Assembly: GCA_963838885.1 (NCBI GenBank)
Contig: CAWITB010000055.1
Location: 1-64,000 of the forward strand
Direction of reading: 5' to 3'
DNA length: 64,000 bases
From: JAICMB01 sp963838885
GTDB taxonomy: Bacteria; Acidobacteriota; Terriglobia; Bryobacterales; Bryobacteraceae
The stretch's first letter is position 1. Every line of letters begins with the position of its first letter. The position numbers were made by a program, and so were the translations under genes. Shown here in pieces: positions 61,690 through 64,000 of this stretch. Below the pieces are notes generated by a model. It was not told the DNA's origin. It made no database searches and saw only the letters and a program-made list of their open reading frames with translations.

Positions 61690-62826
61690 CTACTTCGAGG
61701 ACGAGCTGGTCTGCTTCTGCTCCGTGCCGGGGATCGGCACCGCCCATAGCAGTTTCTTGTGCTTGGGTTTGTTGGCGACCTCGGCCTTGCTGACGGTCTC
61801 GGGCTTGAGCTGGGCGGGATCGCTCCAGGCGGTGTTCTTGCCGGGCGCCGCGCCGCTATCGACGTAACCGGCCTTGATTTCGAGGAAGGCGTCCTGGCGA
61901 AGCTGGGTCAGGTATTTGCGAACCGCTTGCGGCATTTTCGGCGCGTACAGCTTATCCATGATTTCGTTTTCCACTTCACTCAGTTCGGCCTGGCCTTGCT
62001 TCTGGTGCTCGTCGACTTTCAGAATAAGAAAGCCATTGTCGATCTTAATGGGATCCGTGACATAGCCTTTCGGCTGGCTCCAGACGGCATTTTCCAACTT
62101 GGCTTGCAGCTCGCCTTTCTTGAACCCGCCGAGGTCGCCCATGTTCTTGGCGGTCACGGCGTCGGAATTGTCGCGCGCCATTTCAGCGAAGCGCTCGCCC
62201 TTGCGCGCGCGCGCCACCAGATCCTTTGCCTTCTTTTCGGCAGCGGCCGTTGCGGCGGCATCCTTGTTCTCGGTCGAGATCAGGATTTCGCGGAGAAAGA
62301 CCCGTTCCTCGCGGACGAACTCCGATTTGTGCGCGTCGTAGTAGGCTTGAATCTCCTCTTTCTTGATATTCATCTTGCCGCCGACCTCCTGACGCACCAC
62401 TTTCTGCGTCAGCATGCTGTTTTTCATGTCGGCCTTATAATCCTCAAACGGCATACCGGTCTGCTGGTGGACGTACTCCTGGAATTTTTCGGGATCCGCG
62501 ATGCCGGATTCCTTTTGCAGATTGCCGATGTACTTGGCGACGTCGGAGTCCACCTTTATGTCCAGGTCCTTGCCCTTTTGCTGCAGCAGAAGTTGGTCGA
62601 TGCGGTCGCGCAGGAGATCCTTTTCGTGCTCGTTGATGGCTTCCTGGAGACGGAGGCCCGTGAAGCCTTGTTGTTGTAGATCGGCGATGAGGCTTTTTCG
62701 GGCGCGGTCCAGGTCGCCGCGCGTGACGATGTCCCCGTTTACTTTGGCGACGATCTCTTCGACAACGCCAATTTCCGCGGCAATGGACACACCAAGAGCG
62801 ACCAGAAAAATACTGAGCAACTTCAT
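61690..62826 (-). CDS. Periplasmic peptidyl-prolyl isomerase / SurA-like chaperone
   Basis: A 378-residue exported chaperone: signal peptide MKLLSIFLVALGVSIAAEIG, an N-terminal helical SurA-like domain (VVEEIVAKVNGDIVTRGDLD; FQEYVHQQTGMPFEDYKADM), and one PpiC parvulin-type isomerase domain (REERVFLREILISTENKDAA; GERFAEMARDNSDAVTAKNM; DLGGFKKGELQAKLENAVWS). The C-terminal Lys/Ser-rich tail is long. It aids outer-membrane protein folding, useful in a cell with many barrels. The single PpiC domain (SurA has two) means the assignment is to the family rather than SurA itself. Start ATG 62826. Confidence 0.88.
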   Translation of the reverse strand: MKLLSIFLVALGVSIAAEIGVVEEIVAKVNGDIVTRGDLDRARKSLIADLQQQGFTGLRLQEAINEHEKDLLRDRIDQLLLQQKGKDLDIKVDSDVAKYIGNLQKESGIADPEKFQEYVHQQTGMPFEDYKADMKNSMLTQKVVRQEVGGKMNIKKEEIQAYYDAHKSEFVREERVFLREILISTENKDAAATAAAEKKAKDLVARARKGERFAEMARDNSDAVTAKNMGDLGGFKKGELQAKLENAVWSQPKGYVTDPIKIDNGFLILKVDEHQKQGQAELSEVENEIMDKLYAPKMPQAVRKYLTQLRQDAFLEIKAGYVDSGAAPGKNTAWSDPAQLKPETVSKAEVANKPKHKKLLWAVPIPGTEQKQTSSSSK

Positions 62827-63341
62827 ATTCCACTATTGTAGAACAGGCCTTTCGGCGCTGTCTCGCGGAATTAAGGGGCGACCGGCCGGGACGCTGCGGC
62901 GCTGCTGGCGCGCCGCTTTTTGGGATCGAACGCGCTATTCTTGCCGATCGTTCGGCTGGAGCTTATGGCGGAACAGAAGGTTCCGCGCGGACCGGAAAGC
63001 GCGCCGGGCGGCCGCGGCGGCCGCGGCTGAAGCGGCCGCCAAGCAAGCGCCGCAGGCTCATTGCCACGAGCACGGAGGAGCTCTTCTTGAAGGCGCGATA
63101 CGGGAGCGCCACGAACCGGCATGATCGGCTTCATCGCGTTCCGGCTTGGGGGCGCCAATGCAGACGCTCTCGGGGTCCGGCTGATTGAAACGAGCGGCTT
63201 CTGAAGCAAAGGTGAAATGGATGCTCACGGCATACGATGGAGAAACGCTGCACCGATTGCCCGACGGTCAGGAAGTGTGATTCGCGCCTGCTCGCAAGGT
63301 GTGGCGCCAAGCTGACGATAGAATAGAAGGTAGTTCCTTGA
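62827..63341. other. Intergenic region with unassigned fragments
   Basis: Plus-strand patches read AALLARRFLGSNALFLPIVR and, in another frame, AHCHEHGGALLEGAIRERHE and MIGFIAFRLGG, each stopping soon. They look like remnants of one or more genes rather than a functional one. ATAGAATAGAAGG before 63342 gives a ribosome site for the phosphoesterase gene. No RNA gene was seen. Confidence 0.35.
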
Positions 63342-64000
63342 ATGCTTTACCGGCTTCACTTCTTTCCGGGTCTCACGCTGCTCCTTCTGAGTGCCGCAAT
63401 ACAGTTGCAACTGAGCTGGTGGGCTTTGAAGCGCGGCCAACGGTCCGGACGCGCGCGCCTGATTTGGCTGGCGCTCGCGAACATGGCCGCCGGTGCGATC
63501 TTCGTCCTTGGCTATCTGCTCGAATTCCACAGGGTCTCGCGGCGCTTTTCAATGCCGTTCGCGACTTGGGAGCAAGCCGCGGCGTTGGTCGCGGAAGTGG
63601 GTCTGATCGGATTCTTTTGCGGCTTAGCGGTGTTGCGCCGAGCTTCCGCAGTGCGCCCCGAACGGCGCGCTTTCGTGAAGGCCGCCGGCGGGGCGCTGAT
63701 TGCGGCCCCCTACGTCTGCACGGCATTCGGGATTATTAAGCGGGACCAGTTTCAATTGAAAACAGTCGATGTTGCGATCCCCAATCTGCCGCCCGACCTG
63801 CAAGGGCTGCGCCTCACGCAAGTGACGGACATTCATCTCAGCCCTTTTCTGAGCGAGCGGGAATTTGCGCGTGCGGTCGATATGGCCAATGCCACGAAAG
63901 CGCATGTCATGCTGGTAACGGGAGATCTGATCACGCGCCGGGGGGACCCGCTGGAGGCGTGTTTGCGGCAGCTCGCGCGGTTGCGGGGCGAAGCGGGCGT
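63342..64000 (+). CDS. Membrane-bound metallophosphoesterase, partial at the window edge
   Basis: Starts at ATG 63342 and runs out of the window at 64000. Three or four membrane segments (FPGLTLLLLSAAIQLQLSWW, LIWLALANMAAGAIFVLGYL, AAALVAEVGLIGFFCGLAVL) and a RRAFVKAAGGALIAAPYVCT stretch precede a calcineurin-like domain. VDVAIPNLPPDLQGLRLTQV leads to the metal motif TDIHLSPF (DxH), then AHVMLVTGDLI (GDx). The GNHD and GH motifs lie beyond the edge. This is the usual shape of exported UDP-sugar or nucleotide phosphoesterases, but the substrate is unknown. Confidence 0.85.
   Translation, partial: MLYRLHFFPGLTLLLLSAAIQLQLSWWALKRGQRSGRARLIWLALANMAAGAIFVLGYLLEFHRVSRRFSMPFATWEQAAALVAEVGLIGFFCGLAVLRRASAVRPERRAFVKAAGGALIAAPYVCTAFGIIKRDQFQLKTVDVAIPNLPPDLQGLRLTQVTDIHLSPFLSEREFARAVDMANATKAHVMLVTGDLITRRGDPLEACLRQLARLRGEAG

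Noticed and set aside
1..64000. CRISPR array, rRNA or tRNA genes
   Set aside because: No regular spaced repeats, and no T-loop GTTCRA-type tRNA pattern or rRNA sequence was recognised on either strand.

Overview
The window is GC-rich bacterial DNA that reads as an Acidobacteriota chromosome of the Solibacter/Bryobacter type. The pointers are two very large TonB-dependent receptors with an N-terminal carboxypeptidase-regulatory-like domain, a long NHL-repeat protein ending in a TIGR03437-like domain, a PEP-CTERM/exosortase locus and a GH127 (DUF1680) hydrolase with a sulfatase. This is a lineage inference from gene content. No rRNA, tRNA or CRISPR array was seen.

Layout. 1-6134: translation and motility genes (pheS, an ankyrin protein, a conserved hypothetical, flbD-motA-motB, a MerR regulator, rlmB). 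rlmB is followed by two decaying tandem copies of its own 3' end. 6646-11596: an intact TonB-dependent receptor with a degenerate group II intron starting at the base after its stop codon. 11783-15713: a small Cys-rich protein, then a divergent GH127-like hydrolase and a sulfatase. 15959-19322: a sigma-54 response regulator, its histidine kinase and a PilZ protein. 19636-42501: a secretion/exopolysaccharide region with an Ig-domain protein, a beta-propeller, a Wza-type exporter, an NHL protein, VanZ, two PEP-CTERM proteins, three long TPR lipoproteins (one broken), a cohesin-like protein, EpsI, an exosortase and an outer-membrane barrel. Toxin-antitoxin and IS630 debris lies inside and next to it. 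42865-45706: a D-xylonate-dehydratase-like enzyme, a VOC protein and a cupin. 45632-52203: a compact operon of nucleotide-transporter-like protein, cyclic-nucleotide-binding protein, histidine kinase and response regulator, with a divergent second kinase. 52471-55679: a second TonB-dependent receptor with two frameshifts. 55794-63341: a phosphodiesterase, a 760-bp duplication of an HD-domain nuclease gene flanking a decayed DUF433/DUF5615-type module, and surA-like and yhaM-like genes. 63342-64000: the start of a membrane metallophosphoesterase.

How the genes work together. The exosortase (Cys200, Arg245, His265), EpsI and the two PEP-CTERM proteins form a protein-sorting system. The Wza-type exporter, the outer-membrane barrel and the TPR lipoproteins are the envelope parts usually found with such systems. 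Candidate sigma-54 promoters with the exact GG-N10-GC spacing lie ahead of both PEP-CTERM genes, the barrel gene, the Wza-type gene and the Big-domain gene. The sigma-54 activator encoded at 15959-17434 is a reasonable but unproven regulator.

Caution. Many otherwise well-preserved genes, including essential pheS, are broken by single-base shifts. Some are probably sequence errors. Others (the intron protein, the toxin-antitoxin remnants, the methyltransferase) look like real decay.
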